From positions 1,054,001 to 1,118,000 of the forward strand of contig JARGXX010000079.1 of assembly GCA_030374765.1 (NCBI GenBank): DNA of 64,000 bases, given 5' to 3'. Origin of the DNA: Agarophyton chilense (Eukaryota; Rhodophyta; Florideophyceae; Gracilariales; Gracilariaceae). A program made the position numbers and the translations under genes. Every line of letters starts with the position of its first letter. Position 1 is the stretch's first letter. Shown here one piece after another: positions 30,384-40,481 of the stretch. A model generated the notes under the pieces. That model saw nothing but the letters and a program-made list of their open reading frames with translations. It did no database searches and was not told the DNA's origin.

Positions 30384-33300
30384 TTACCCGACTTGGGCAC
30401 GATCCAGATTTGGAGGCAAGGTTACCCTAGCGCGTCGGTGAGAGGATAAAACCTTAGACCTCGGAAGGTGCTCAATGGGTTCCACTGTATCCTCCTCAGG
30501 CGAGAATCCGTACCATCGGACTTGGTAGCGAACTTCTCCCTCGGGGGTGTAGATGTGACGCACGATGCGATCGATAACGAATTCCTGCGGGTACACTTTT
30601 CCCTGTTCGGGCTTCTCTTCCATCTTGGAACGCTCAAGTTCCCTTGAGGGTGTTAACGTAGGGTCTAGACACACCCCTGTGGGTTCTTTTCCGTGTTGCG
30701 AGCGGGTCTCAGCACTTCGTCCAAACGGCGCCGAGTGGCCTGTGGGCTACGTTGTAACTTCCGTCTACGGAGTCAAAACGGCCCAGTTTTGGGTTCTTCT
30801 TAAATCTGAGATCTTCCCGATAACAACGGTGTTCTTAGATTCCGTGACGGTTGAAAAACCGCGACGCGGTAGCGTCTCCAATCTCAGGGGGGTAAGACTT
30901 CAACGTCAACCAGAGCTACGGGGACGAATGTTGCTCTGGTGCAACGCGCCGTGCGACGGAGGCGGTTTGCGCGACGGTTGGTCGTCAGAGCCTTTTGATT
31001 GGCTCGGTGCCATTCGACGTGTGCCACATAAATGCGCGGGCGCCGGTTGCCACTCCGCAAGCGGATGTGAGGTGGCGCTTTCGGCACGCCCTAGCACTCT
31101 CCTGAGCTGTCCCCGACGGGTCTCACTTATTTCTTTCCCATTCCTGAGGGTTCCAGTGTCTCCATAGGAGTTCCTATTCCCATTCCATGATGGAGAGCCA
31201 AATTTGGTCAACATCGTCGTCGAGATCTTCCCCGTGCGGGTCCGCTGACACAGCTCGTTCCCGAGAAAGCGGGGTTTGAGTGTGCGACACCTCAGTGTCT
31301 CTTCTGCGGCGGCGGGTGATCGTCGGCTCTATAGGCGTTCCGGGTGCGGAGTTCTCCACATGACTCTCCCTAGGCGGGTTTTCGTCATCTTTTCTGACGT
31401 CGAGCTCGGCTGGGTCGGCGGTGATGTCGTTACCCATACGCTGGGGTCGTGACTTCTCTGTCGCCGGCTCGGTCGGGCTCGCCGTCTCACTGTGAGAACT
31501 AGATTCCCTGTTAGGGCGACTGGCTGACGCCGAAACATCGTCCTGCGAAGGAACTAAGTCCTCCTCCCCCTCCTTAGGCGGAGAGCCAGGAGGTTTGATT
31601 ACCTCCGGTGGGGGAGTAACTCTGTAAGAGTTCGTTGACTGGGCCCTTGAGGGAGCGGGCCCAGGTTCGGGAGTACCCGAAGTTTCCGGTAGGTCGGTTA
31701 AACCACGTTCCGGGTGCGGAAGTATAACGGGGCGGGTGTTCGAATCTCCGCCTGACGGGTTAACTTCCGTTGAATCATCCCCTGTGGAGGGCGTTGGTGC
31801 CGACACCACTTCCACATTTGGGTTGGGCGCTCGTGTGATGCGGTCCCTGGAGATCCGTTCGTGGCGGTTAGCGATATCCAATACCACCGTGTCCGGGTCT
31901 ACAGAAACCACACGATAGGGTCCGTCTACAATTGGCGAAAGCTTGTGCCTACGTTCCTTTTCAGGATTGTAGTATTCCTTTCGAAGGAAGACGAAGTCGT
32001 CGGGCTCCACCTGAGGTAGAGGTTTGCGAACCCGATTGTCAAAGTCCTTCTAGTAGGAGCGTTGAGCTTTGTCCATTGCTTTCCGGGCTATCGGCACCAT
32101 CTTCGTAAGCCACTCCTTCCAGGCTTCTCGGTACAATCCCGGTGACGGGTACGTCGACAGCGTCGGTTGAGCCTCGATGGCGACCGGCGGCGGTGTCCTC
32201 GACAGTACCAGTTCGAATGGGGATAAAGATGTAACCCGATGTACCTGGGTGTTGTATGCATACGTGATAGCGTCTGTGTACAAGTCCCAATTTTTGGGGT
32301 GATCCGCAACATACGATCTCAAAGCGTTGAGTATCGTGCGGTTAAACCTCTCCACCTGGCCATTCCTTGAGGGTGATACGTAGTAACAAATATATTCCTT
32401 ACATCAAGGATTCGACATACATCCTGAAAGAACTTTGATGCGAATTGCCCTCCGTTGTCGGACAACAACTGCACCGGCTGTCCATATACGAACACCCAAT
32501 GGGTCACGAACGCTTGCGCGACGGTAGCGGCGGTGATCCGCTTCAGCGGCACAGTTCTCGTTAACTTAGAGAATCTGTCAGAAATGACAAGCAGATACCG
32601 ATGACCTCGGGGCGTTCTGATAAACTCCCCTAGGATGTCTATGGCCACGAATTCGAGTGGAGCCCGTGCCGGGAACAGCGTCAACTTCTTAGAGTGCTTC
32701 CGAAGTTTGACGTCATTCTTGGCGCAATTGGCGCCGGCCCGTCTGACGGCGTAACAATCGAATGCCATTGCCGGCCAGTAAAAGTCCCTTCTCAACGTGA
32801 GGTACAGTTTTCTTCCCCCGGGGTGGGCGCCAACCTTCAAATAGTGAGTGAGGTGTAATTCCCTCTGTTGTAGGGTGTGCGGCACTACTATCCTCGGGCG
32901 AGGTCCAACGGTCCTGATTAGGTAACCCTGATCGTCGTCCTCGAAAGGTAACTGAAATCCTCCGTTGAGGCGAGCCCGAATCCGTGTACAGAATGGGTCG
33001 AGCTGTTGCTCGCGTATCATCTCCTCTGGAGAGATAGGTATAAAAGAGCCGGTCGGCGAATCCAGACTCTCGTTGACGAGTTTATCGTCACAAACATCAT
33101 CCGTCAGCGGTTGAGCTCCTCCCTCGAGGTCCGATACCATAAAGCATGGGATGTCATCGTCCTCGTAGGGTTCCGTTTCCGCTGTTGTTCCCAAGCGGGA
33201 TAGTGCATCAGCCTGAGTGTTCAGCTTCCCTTTCTTGTACAGGATCTCAAAGTCGAATTCCGACAGTCGGAGACGCCAGCGCATAAGGCGGCCCGAGGGT

Positions 33301-35707
33301 TCGGAGATCTTCAGGAGCCAACGCAAGCATGCGTGGTCCGTATGGACTTTGAAACGAGTACCCATCAGATAGGGGCGAAGTGTAGCTAAGGCCCACACGA
33401 CGGCTAAACATTCTTTCTCGGAGACCGAGTAGTTCCTTTCATGGACATTCAGGGAACGTGACCAGTACCCAATAGGGTGACGTTCACCATCCTCAGAGGA
33501 TTGGAACAGTGCACACCCTACTTGGTTTGCACTAGCATCGGTGTCCACTTCGTAAGGGAGCCCAGGATTGGGTAGAGCCAAGATTGGCGGTGATGTTACG
33601 GCATTCACCAGTGCCGTGAAGGCAGACGCTTCCGCGTCGCCAAAAGGTTCCAGTTCAACTGGTTGTCCCTTCGTCAGGAGCCTGTTGGGGGGGGTGGCAA
33701 TATCCGCAAAGTTCGGGACGAATCGGCGATACACGTTACACAGACCTAAGAAGGATCGCAACTCCGTTTGAGTTTTCGGGTGTTTTGCTTCCTTCAAGGA
33801 TTTCACTCGTACTTCATCGATTGAAAGCTGTCCGGGACGGATGATATGACCCAGATACTTAACCGAATCGGTGAAAAACTCTCACTTCTTGAGTTTCAAG
33901 GTGATTCCCGCGTCGCGGAGTATCTTCATTACGTCCCTGACGTGTTCGAGGTGGTCATCCAGGTTGTTGGAGAAGACAATAATGTCGTCTAAATACACTA
34001 GACACGTCCTCCACTTGAAGGGAGCCAACAGAATGTCTATCGCCCGTTGAAACGTTGCGGGGGCATTTGTCAACCCAAAAGGCATCCTCCGGAATCGGAA
34101 AAGTCCTTGATGACACACGAACGCCGTTTTGTCTCGATCTTCTTCCCTAATAGGGATCTGCCAGTAGCCCGAATTGGCGTCGAGGGTAGAGAAAACAGTA
34201 GCGCTCCCAAGGGAGTCGATGTATTCGTCCATCCGATGGATCGGGTACACATCCTTAATAATTACCTCGTTCAGGCGTCTGTAATCGATGCAGAAACGCC
34301 ACGATCCATCCGGTTTCGGAACTAACACCACTGGTGAGGCCCAAGCGGACTGGGCAGGTTCAATTACGCCCGCTTTAAGCATCTTCTCCACCTGAGATTT
34401 CTCCTCTTCCCGAGCTTTCGGTCCAGCCCTGTAAGGGTGTTGGGCAATAGGCCGAGTGTTCGGTAACAAGTCGATGCGGTGTTCTGTAATCCCAATAGTT
34501 CCAAGGGAACCATCCCACATGTGGGTAAATTCACGAAGCATGTGCCTCAGCTTCTCCCGATGAGATGCGGGTACATGGTTGAGATCCCATTTCTCCAATT
34601 CCTGAACAGGATCCGTCTGGTCTGCTCCTGTGATAGGGGCCGTAACCTTCTGAGGTTTAAAGTGTTCAGCGTGTGGAGCTGCAGTCGTATGATCACCGTC
34701 TTCCGCGATTTCGGCAGTGTCCTCCCCCTCCTTAGGGTCCGCCACACCAAGGACCTCTGCGATAGAGATCTTTGTAGGTACGACCGCATGCGGGTGTGGA
34801 AGAACAGAACCCAGGATCTGGTGTTTGACCAAATGCTGCGTTGTCTTTCCAAAGTTGGCTACCAAAACCTTGAAAGGTTTATCCGGTTCCACGGAGACAA
34901 CCCCATTCGCAAGGGCGAGTTGACGCCGCGTATACAGAGACGGGTTCGGTTGTACCACATGCACACCAATTTGCTTGGTAACAACTGTGACCCAAACCTG
35001 GGTTTCTGGCGGGATAGCCACTGACTTCGCAACCTTTACCCGTGTAGACACCGGGTCCTTCTTCACAGATTTCTGCGCGACGGGGAGAGGGACGCGTGTT
35101 CGCGCTGCTCTCTATAAGGGTTTACGAACGATTGGGATCGTAGACCCGTCTTCGAGTTCCACAGTTCTATTCCGAGGACGGATGGCTTCCACGAAGCGGT
35201 CGCAAAAGTCACAACCCAGTATGACTGGTGCTGCAAGTGACTTGCATACAATAAACTCTAGCCGAACGAGATAGGAGCCTAACCTCAACATGAGGGAAAT
35301 TGTACCCAGTGTCCGTAGCGGGTTGTTGTTCGCATCGGCGATATCCAAACGTGGACCGGTACGAACTTGAACCCGGAGCAGCGGGGGTAACAATTCAACA
35401 TGAATTAAGTTAGGAGCGGCTCCTGTATCCGGGACAGATATTTGACGAACCATAAACTGGTTGGACAGGCCGAAGTCGGCGAATACTTTATAATTCCGCT
35501 TGGCCATTACCATAACTCGATCCGGAATACAGAGATTACGGGACCGTATCCACGGGCGACGGAGGACACTAAAGTATCCCGAGTTAACGTCGGTGTCAGC
35601 CGTTCTCCTTGAAAGGATAGTCACAACTGGGGAGCGAAGCTGGAGCGCCTCGGGCGTCTTCAACTCCGGCTTAGAAGACGCCCCTCCCGCAGGGGAGACT
35701 CCCAAGT
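30384..35707 (-). pseudogene. E3 pol polyprotein (protease, RT, RNase H, integrase, chromodomain) with few inactivating changes
   Basis: Pol lies in the -1 frame relative to gag. Protease has an intact PDTGAAPNLI and LGCDFCDRFV (35112-35705), then TAG at 35112. RT (33882-35066) has RMPFGLTNAPATFQRAI and YLDDIIVF, then TGA at 33882 where E1 encodes Cys (KKCELF). RNase H (SEKECLAVVWAL, HTDHACLRWLL, ADALSRL) and integrase lie at 32319-33806, with AHPGGRK, then GANC where E1 has CQTC (so one zinc ligand is lost), and core motifs AIDILGEF and SDNGGQF. A one-base deletion near 32355 shifts frame inside HPQGNGQVERFNRT; TAG follows at 32050. The C-terminal part (31174-32010) is rich in Pro/Ser/Glu. 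A separate frame (30384-30674) holds the chromodomain (EFVIDRIV, YQVRWYGFSPEED). Confidence 0.93.
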
Positions 35708-35717
35708 TTAGTTTTTC
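35708..35717 (-). other. Possible -1 frameshift site at the gag stop
   Basis: The last gag codons and stop read TCG AAA AAC TAA. The heptamer GAAAAAC directly before the stop resembles the X-XXY-YYZ slippery type (A-AAA-AAC is the classic form). The pol frame is exactly -1 relative to gag, and slipping here gives E-K-L-N-L-G-V joined to the protease region. The leading G instead of A weakens it. No downstream pseudoknot was worked out. Confidence 0.5.
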
Positions 35718-37738
35718 GAAGCGGACCCCACCGAATTCGGTGCAGCTGCCTCGAAGGGGACCGGTTGTTCCCTGTTCGCGGATACAAGTTCTGTATCCCT
35801 GTCAGCAAGGTGAGCTCGGAGTATCTTTTGTTCCTCATAGGACCTACTCGGGACTCGAGCTTTCTCCTCAGGGGTCAGAGCCTCGTACTGAGCGATAATT
35901 CGTGAACCCTCCCGCAGGGGAAATGTGCAGTCTGGTGCTTTGTGACCACGGAGGTAACACAAATAGCAAATCAGCTCTGCCGGGTTTGGTTGTGGACGTG
36001 AATCCACGCGACGTGGTGCTGTATCCCTCCATCCAGGCCGAGAGAACCGAGCAGCGGTATTTGCAAAAGGTAGCGATGCGGCTGGCACCCTCCGTCCGTG
36101 GGTATAGAGCGCAGGGTCTTCATCCGTAGTCGGAGCGGATGTCGACGGCAACTCAGACGTACCCATAGATTCGGGGTTACTTCCCATGAAGTGAATGTTA
36201 TCATTGACCCCCACAGGGGCAGGGCCTCCTGCGAGTGACAAAGACGAGTTACCTCCATCGGCGAGGAGTGCACGTGTCGGCCGACTCTTTCGGTTATGCC
36301 GGGCACGGAGAGTATCCCCCTCAGCCTGAGCGTACTGAACCAGTTCCAAGTAGGTCAGCTTGCGCTTCTCTTCCCGATGTCGGGCAACCAATGCCCTTAT
36401 CGAGGGGTCCAAACCATCCACAAACATGGAGCATCTTTCGTAGGCGGGGAATTCATTCCCGCATCGGTGAAACGCTTTATTCAAGCGAGTTGAATACACC
36501 GTTTCGGTTTCCATCGGCTTCTGCCGCGTATCCCTTAATGCAAGGATTGCTTCCTGAATCGCATTTCCAGTAGCGTATGACCTCAAGAGGTACTGTACCG
36601 CTTCGGGCCAGCACGTGACTCCCCCTTCCGAGGCTCGGGATGATCCACGGACGGAGTTGAACTGGTCTTCAGCCATCCCCTTTAAGAAATAGGGTAATGC
36701 AAGATACGCTTGCGCTTCACTCATACCGAGGATGTCAGCCTCCTGGACGAACCTCGCAAGGAAATCGAGCACCAGAATTGGGTCTGTTCCTGTGAACTCC
36801 CTCTTCTGTAGGGTGATGCTCAGCCTTTTGATGTAGTCCTTGACCTTACCCGTTCCGCGGGATGTTCGATCTCCCGAAGGGTTATCCAACCGGTAATAGC
36901 GGTACGATAGCAGCTTCCGATAGAGAGGATTCGTTGGCTTCAGCTCCCTTAATCCAAGGTGTTTCCTACCCTTCTTCCGGGTACGGATTGGCCCTTGAGA
37001 GGTGTAAGTAGCCTTCGACCGAGTCGCCCGGGATGACCGGCGTCCATCTTCACTATCCGAAGATTCGGAGGACGAACTCGATGACGAGCGATTGGGATCG
37101 GAATCCGATAAATCCTCTTGGAGGTGAACGCTCTTCTTTGACTTGCGGCGGTCCCGTTTAGCGGAGCGGTGTTCTTCGTCTTCCGAAACGTCGGGTTTAT
37201 CCTTCGAGGCTTCTGTGTCTCCGTCCATACGGATAATGGCCTCGAGGGTGTCCAGCCGAGCTCGGAAGCGTTCTGCTTGCACGCGGTGTTCCTCCACGAG
37301 GCTCCGGTACTCCTGGATAAAGACCCCAGGGGTACCAAAGCTTTCCAAAAGGGAGTTCACATCCCTCCTCAGGGTACGAAGGTCATCGGCGACTCCCCGC
37401 ACCTGAGCGTCCTCCACCCTGAGGCGGAGGGTAGTAAACTCCTGAAGGAGCTCGATATGAGCCGCGGTGGCGATATCAATTCGAGTCTCCAGGCGCTGTA
37501 ATTCAGGGTCGGCCCGACTTCGGGGTGCTGCTGAGGGGGTCTCCACCACTGGAGCTGGGCCCACAGCCACGACCTCTCGAGGACCTGAAACCACTGAGGG
37601 TGCTCTCCGAGTGTCCGGATCGATACCGGAATCGTTCCGATCTTCGGGAATTGAGCTCCTCGACCTAGGCGGGGCCGGGGGCACTGAATCCGCTTGACGG
37701 TTCGATCCAGTCCTGGAACCACGGGTAGGCGGTGTCAT
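35708..37738 (-). CDS. E3 Gag with CCHC zinc knuckle, 676 residues
   Basis: Intact from ATG at 37738 to TAA at 35708. The N-terminus is Pro/Arg/Ser-rich; a predicted helical, coiled-coil-like stretch spans about residues 80-200. A basic/Ser-rich linker with a long Ser/Glu/Asp run precedes the Gag core (about 300-500, with VLDFLARFVQEADIL, FLKGMAEDQF, AFHRCGNEFPAYER). A CCHC knuckle, C-x2-C-x4-H-x4-C within CYLCYLRGHKAPDC, starts near residue 588. Gag forms the cytoplasmic virus-like particle and the knuckle binds the element RNA. It is the only fully open sense-strand protein of E3. Confidence 0.92.
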   Translation of the reverse strand: MTPPTRGSRTGSNRQADSVPPAPPRSRSSIPEDRNDSGIDPDTRRAPSVVSGPREVVAVGPAPVVETPSAAPRSRADPELQRLETRIDIATAAHIELLQEFTTLRLRVEDAQVRGVADDLRTLRRDVNSLLESFGTPGVFIQEYRSLVEEHRVQAERFRARLDTLEAIIRMDGDTEASKDKPDVSEDEEHRSAKRDRRKSKKSVHLQEDLSDSDPNRSSSSSSSESSDSEDGRRSSRATRSKATYTSQGPIRTRKKGRKHLGLRELKPTNPLYRKLLSYRYYRLDNPSGDRTSRGTGKVKDYIKRLSITLQKREFTGTDPILVLDFLARFVQEADILGMSEAQAYLALPYFLKGMAEDQFNSVRGSSRASEGGVTCWPEAVQYLLRSYATGNAIQEAILALRDTRQKPMETETVYSTRLNKAFHRCGNEFPAYERCSMFVDGLDPSIRALVARHREEKRKLTYLELVQYAQAEGDTLRARHNRKSRPTRALLADGGNSSLSLAGGPAPVGVNDNIHFMGSNPESMGTSELPSTSAPTTDEDPALYTHGRRVPAASLPFANTAARFSRPGWRDTAPRRVDSRPQPNPAELICYLCYLRGHKAPDCTFPLREGSRIIAQYEALTPEEKARVPSRSYEEQKILRAHLADRDTELVSANREQPVPFEAAAPNSVGSASKN

Positions 37739-37945
37739 GCTGCAGACACGACACCGACGATTCGGGGTAACGATGAAATTCGATCACGAGATTCCCGGAG
37801 AACGGATGACGTAACACAAAACAAAAATAAAAACCAATTCCACCCTTTCCCAAGGGGACCACTACAATAAATCTTCACGACGGTGTTTCCTCTTCCAAGA
37901 GATATTCCAACACGTGGATGACCAACCCAAAAGTCCGAGAACGGA

Positions 37946-37963
37946 TTCTAAGTCGGGAGACCA
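37946..37963 (-). promoter_or_regulatory. E3 primer-binding site
   Basis: Two bases after the 5' LTR, the minus strand reads TGGTCTCCCGACTTAGAATC. It begins with TGG as expected for pairing to a tRNA ending in CCA, and the same core is found at the matching place in E2. The tRNA identity is not assigned. Confidence 0.8.
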
Positions 37964-37965
37964 CT

Positions 37966-38881
37966 TGTGGAGCAAAACCCGGCGACGGGAAGTGCTCTCA
38001 AGGTGTTCGAAGCCTTGCTCCCTGGGGGGAGGCAGACTCAGAGACAGAGCCCTCCGTTCCACCCGTAGTGTGGGGTGTAACTCCCACGGGGGATTCCGGC
38101 AGTACCGACGGAGGTGAGGGGTAGAAACCGTTGGATCGGGAATGGGTATGGGTATCCCAAAGAATGGGGGAAAATCCAGCGAAGAGGAAAAACGGGGCGA
38201 GGGTCGGGCACTAACAGGCACCGGACCCGAGAACCAGAAAAGGGGCAAAACAACAAAAGAAACCCAATACAGGGGCGAAAACCTGTCCTCGAAAGGAAAC
38301 ACCAAAAAGCACGCAACAAGTAAGCAGAACCCCCACGGGGTATCGTGCACGCAGGTCGTCTGAGCGGTCCCAAGGGGGTGGTTGCACGGAACCCAAACGT
38401 GGGCACTCTCCAAGTGGAGTCGTGACCCTACGCAGGCGTTGCTAACCAGAGCCCGTTCCGGGTTGTAAGGCCGAAACGATGGCGACGAAGAACCTCTAAA
38501 GGTATCGAAGACCAACCTTGGTTGTCATTTACTCTGAGCTCGGACTGTCAGATCTCGACTCCCTAAGTAGGGCCCACTAACTAAACTCTACAGTAGTGCA
38601 CACCTGTTCAGGGCAATACACGTGGAGATCCCACTGCCAGGGCCCAAATATCCAACGTTCTAACAAATATCCGAAATTCGGTGCCAAAATTAAGCCACGT
38701 GTATCACGGGGCCAATCCAACCATGGGCCATCCGAATTTTCCCTTATAGGCGAAATATAACCAGAAAACAGTGCCACCTCAGCACACCATAGAGGGGATC
38801 ATAATCATAACCCTCGGAGGGTTCAATCCTCATTCTATAAGTTGCATCTTCAAGTATCCCCTAACTGGGCGTTGCTCTACA
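37966..38881 (-). repeat. E3 5' LTR (916 bp)
   Basis: Same ends and length as 27097-28012. It is followed on the right by AAACC (38882-38886), matching the left flank. It carries the promoter for the minus-strand gag-pol RNA; no clear TATA box was assigned. Confidence 0.97.
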
Positions 38882-40481
38882 AAACCAAAAAGGGTAAAAG
38901 TGGTCTAGTTTGTGCTTATCTTTACAATCGGGACAGGGGTGGCCATGCTTGATGAAGATACATCTCACGAGCCACCTGACCTACGGTGTCGCTCTTTGCC
39001 ACGTGGCCACGAGGAGGTGCACTTGAGGTGCGCCTCCCTATCTACTTCCTCTTAACTAAATACTACTAACTTAGCGAAAAGCTAAGCTAATGGCTAACTA
39101 AACCATAAACCAAGGCCTTCCGCGAAACTAGGCTTCCATCCATCGTCGTCATAAACGACAATGTTCCCGCACATTAGACTCTCCGATTTTTTTCGTGCTT
39201 TGATTTCTTCGGTTTCGGGGTCTCAATCTCAAGATTTTCATCTCGTTAAATTTTTGAGGCCTTGGTCTTACTGACGCGATTTTTGATGTTCTCCCTCACC
39301 TCCGGCTGGCGCATATGCTTCTTGAAACGCTTTTGAGCCAACCTCATCTTCTCGGTCTTCTGTTTTTGGACTTTCACTTATTTCCATACGCGCTTAGCGT
39401 TCGCTTTTTGTTCTTCTTCTAGTGCTTCTTCTGCAGTTTTATTCTTCTCTTTTTCTTCTTTCTGCTTTTGTTTCTCCTGGAATCGTTTCTGTTTCGGTTC
39501 TTCTCGGACCTTAGGCTGCTCAATGGCATTTTTCAAGCGCTGCTCTTGTGCTATTATACGAGGGACTACAAGGTACTCGATAGGGGGTGGATGTCCACTG
39601 AAAACTTCACAGGAGGCGGACATCGCCTTGCGTGGGACTGTTCTTAAAATAAGGAAGAAGATGTGTGAAAGACGATGGTCTTGGGAGCCTGAGGGAAAGA
39701 ACGATGGGCGTAGATACGATAGGAGATTACGGGTACAGGGGTACGTAAGACATTCGAGATTTGCTCGACAATCTTGGTGTACTAATCAAAGAACAACAAA
39801 ACAACAAAAACAGCACAAAAATCAAACAATAAGGGAAAATGTAAACAGCGCAAAGGGAGGATACCCTCGTAACAAGATAAATAGCTCAATGTGATAAGTA
39901 CAAAGGCTAAAGATGGTCTTTTGTCGATGGCGACTTTAGGATTCCTATCGAAGACCAAGATGGTGGTAAGTTGGTTGGCCTCTGCTTCCATACCGGGGTC
40001 CAAGCGCCTGTTATTGTACCGAGAGGCAAAGGAGCTGCTTTTCTGTAATGTTTACACTTTGGTGTGACACTAAATAACTATTCTAAAATAAACGAATTAG
40101 TTACTTTGGGGTCACACCGTACAGGTGTACAGTAGTACAGTGCTATTAAATGAAACCTAATTTCCAAGTTTTCCTTGAAGTATTCTTCTCTTAATATATC
40201 GTTACCGAGTACAGTACCAAGACTAGCTTATGAGTGCCGTATATCGAATTTGATACATTTCGATCATTCGATTCCTTATGCATCCGAAATGCTACATCTC
40301 TTTTTCTTGTTGTTCCTGTAGTGCCGTCTTCTTTTCTTTTTTTCGTTTCTCCATCGTCTTACCAAACGCAAAATATATAGCTGAGGACACTTACAAACTG
40401 AGATTCGATAATATGTGCGACTTTCGGTCTTCAGTTCAATCTTTTTGGTGGGAGTGTGCGATCGAAATTTGCCATTTCTAT
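38882..40481. other. Unassigned; includes a charged coiled-coil frame on minus
   Basis: The main item is a minus-strand frame 39378-39623 from an ATG, encoding Glu/Lys/Gln-rich coiled coil (KQKEEKEKNKTAEEALEEE). After its stop, similar basic coding-like sequence continues in the same direction (KMRLAQKRFKKHMRQ) to about 39240. It lies downstream of, and on the same strand as, the pogo/Fot1-like transposase remnant, and could be that gene's charged C-terminal tail. The remainder shows nothing. Confidence 0.35.

Larger units (their letters stand above)
27097..38881 (-). mobile_element. Ty3/gypsy chromovirus E3, complete insertion of 11,785 bp
   Basis: Two 916-bp LTRs (27097-28012 and 37966-38881), each TG...CA, are flanked by a perfect 5-bp target duplication AAACC (27092-27096 and 38882-38886). 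Order on the minus strand: 5' LTR, primer-binding site, gag, protease, RT, RNase H, integrase, chromodomain, a pyrimidine/purine tract, an antisense accessory ORF on plus, polypurine tract, 3' LTR. LTR divergence is about 1% by eye (roughly nine differences), so the insertion is young. Pol has two in-frame stops before integrase (35112 TAG, 33882 TGA), a one-base deletion near 32355 and a TAG at 32050, so this copy is not autonomous; it may have been copied by enzymes from elsewhere. Confidence 0.97.

Noticed and set aside
26798-38515. Long minus-strand frames beginning in both E3 LTRs (27646-26798 and 38515-37862), about 200 shared codons
   Set aside because: They begin at TTG, not ATG. The shared part is identical only because the LTRs are, and the frames run out of the LTRs into unrelated sequence. 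No domain is seen.
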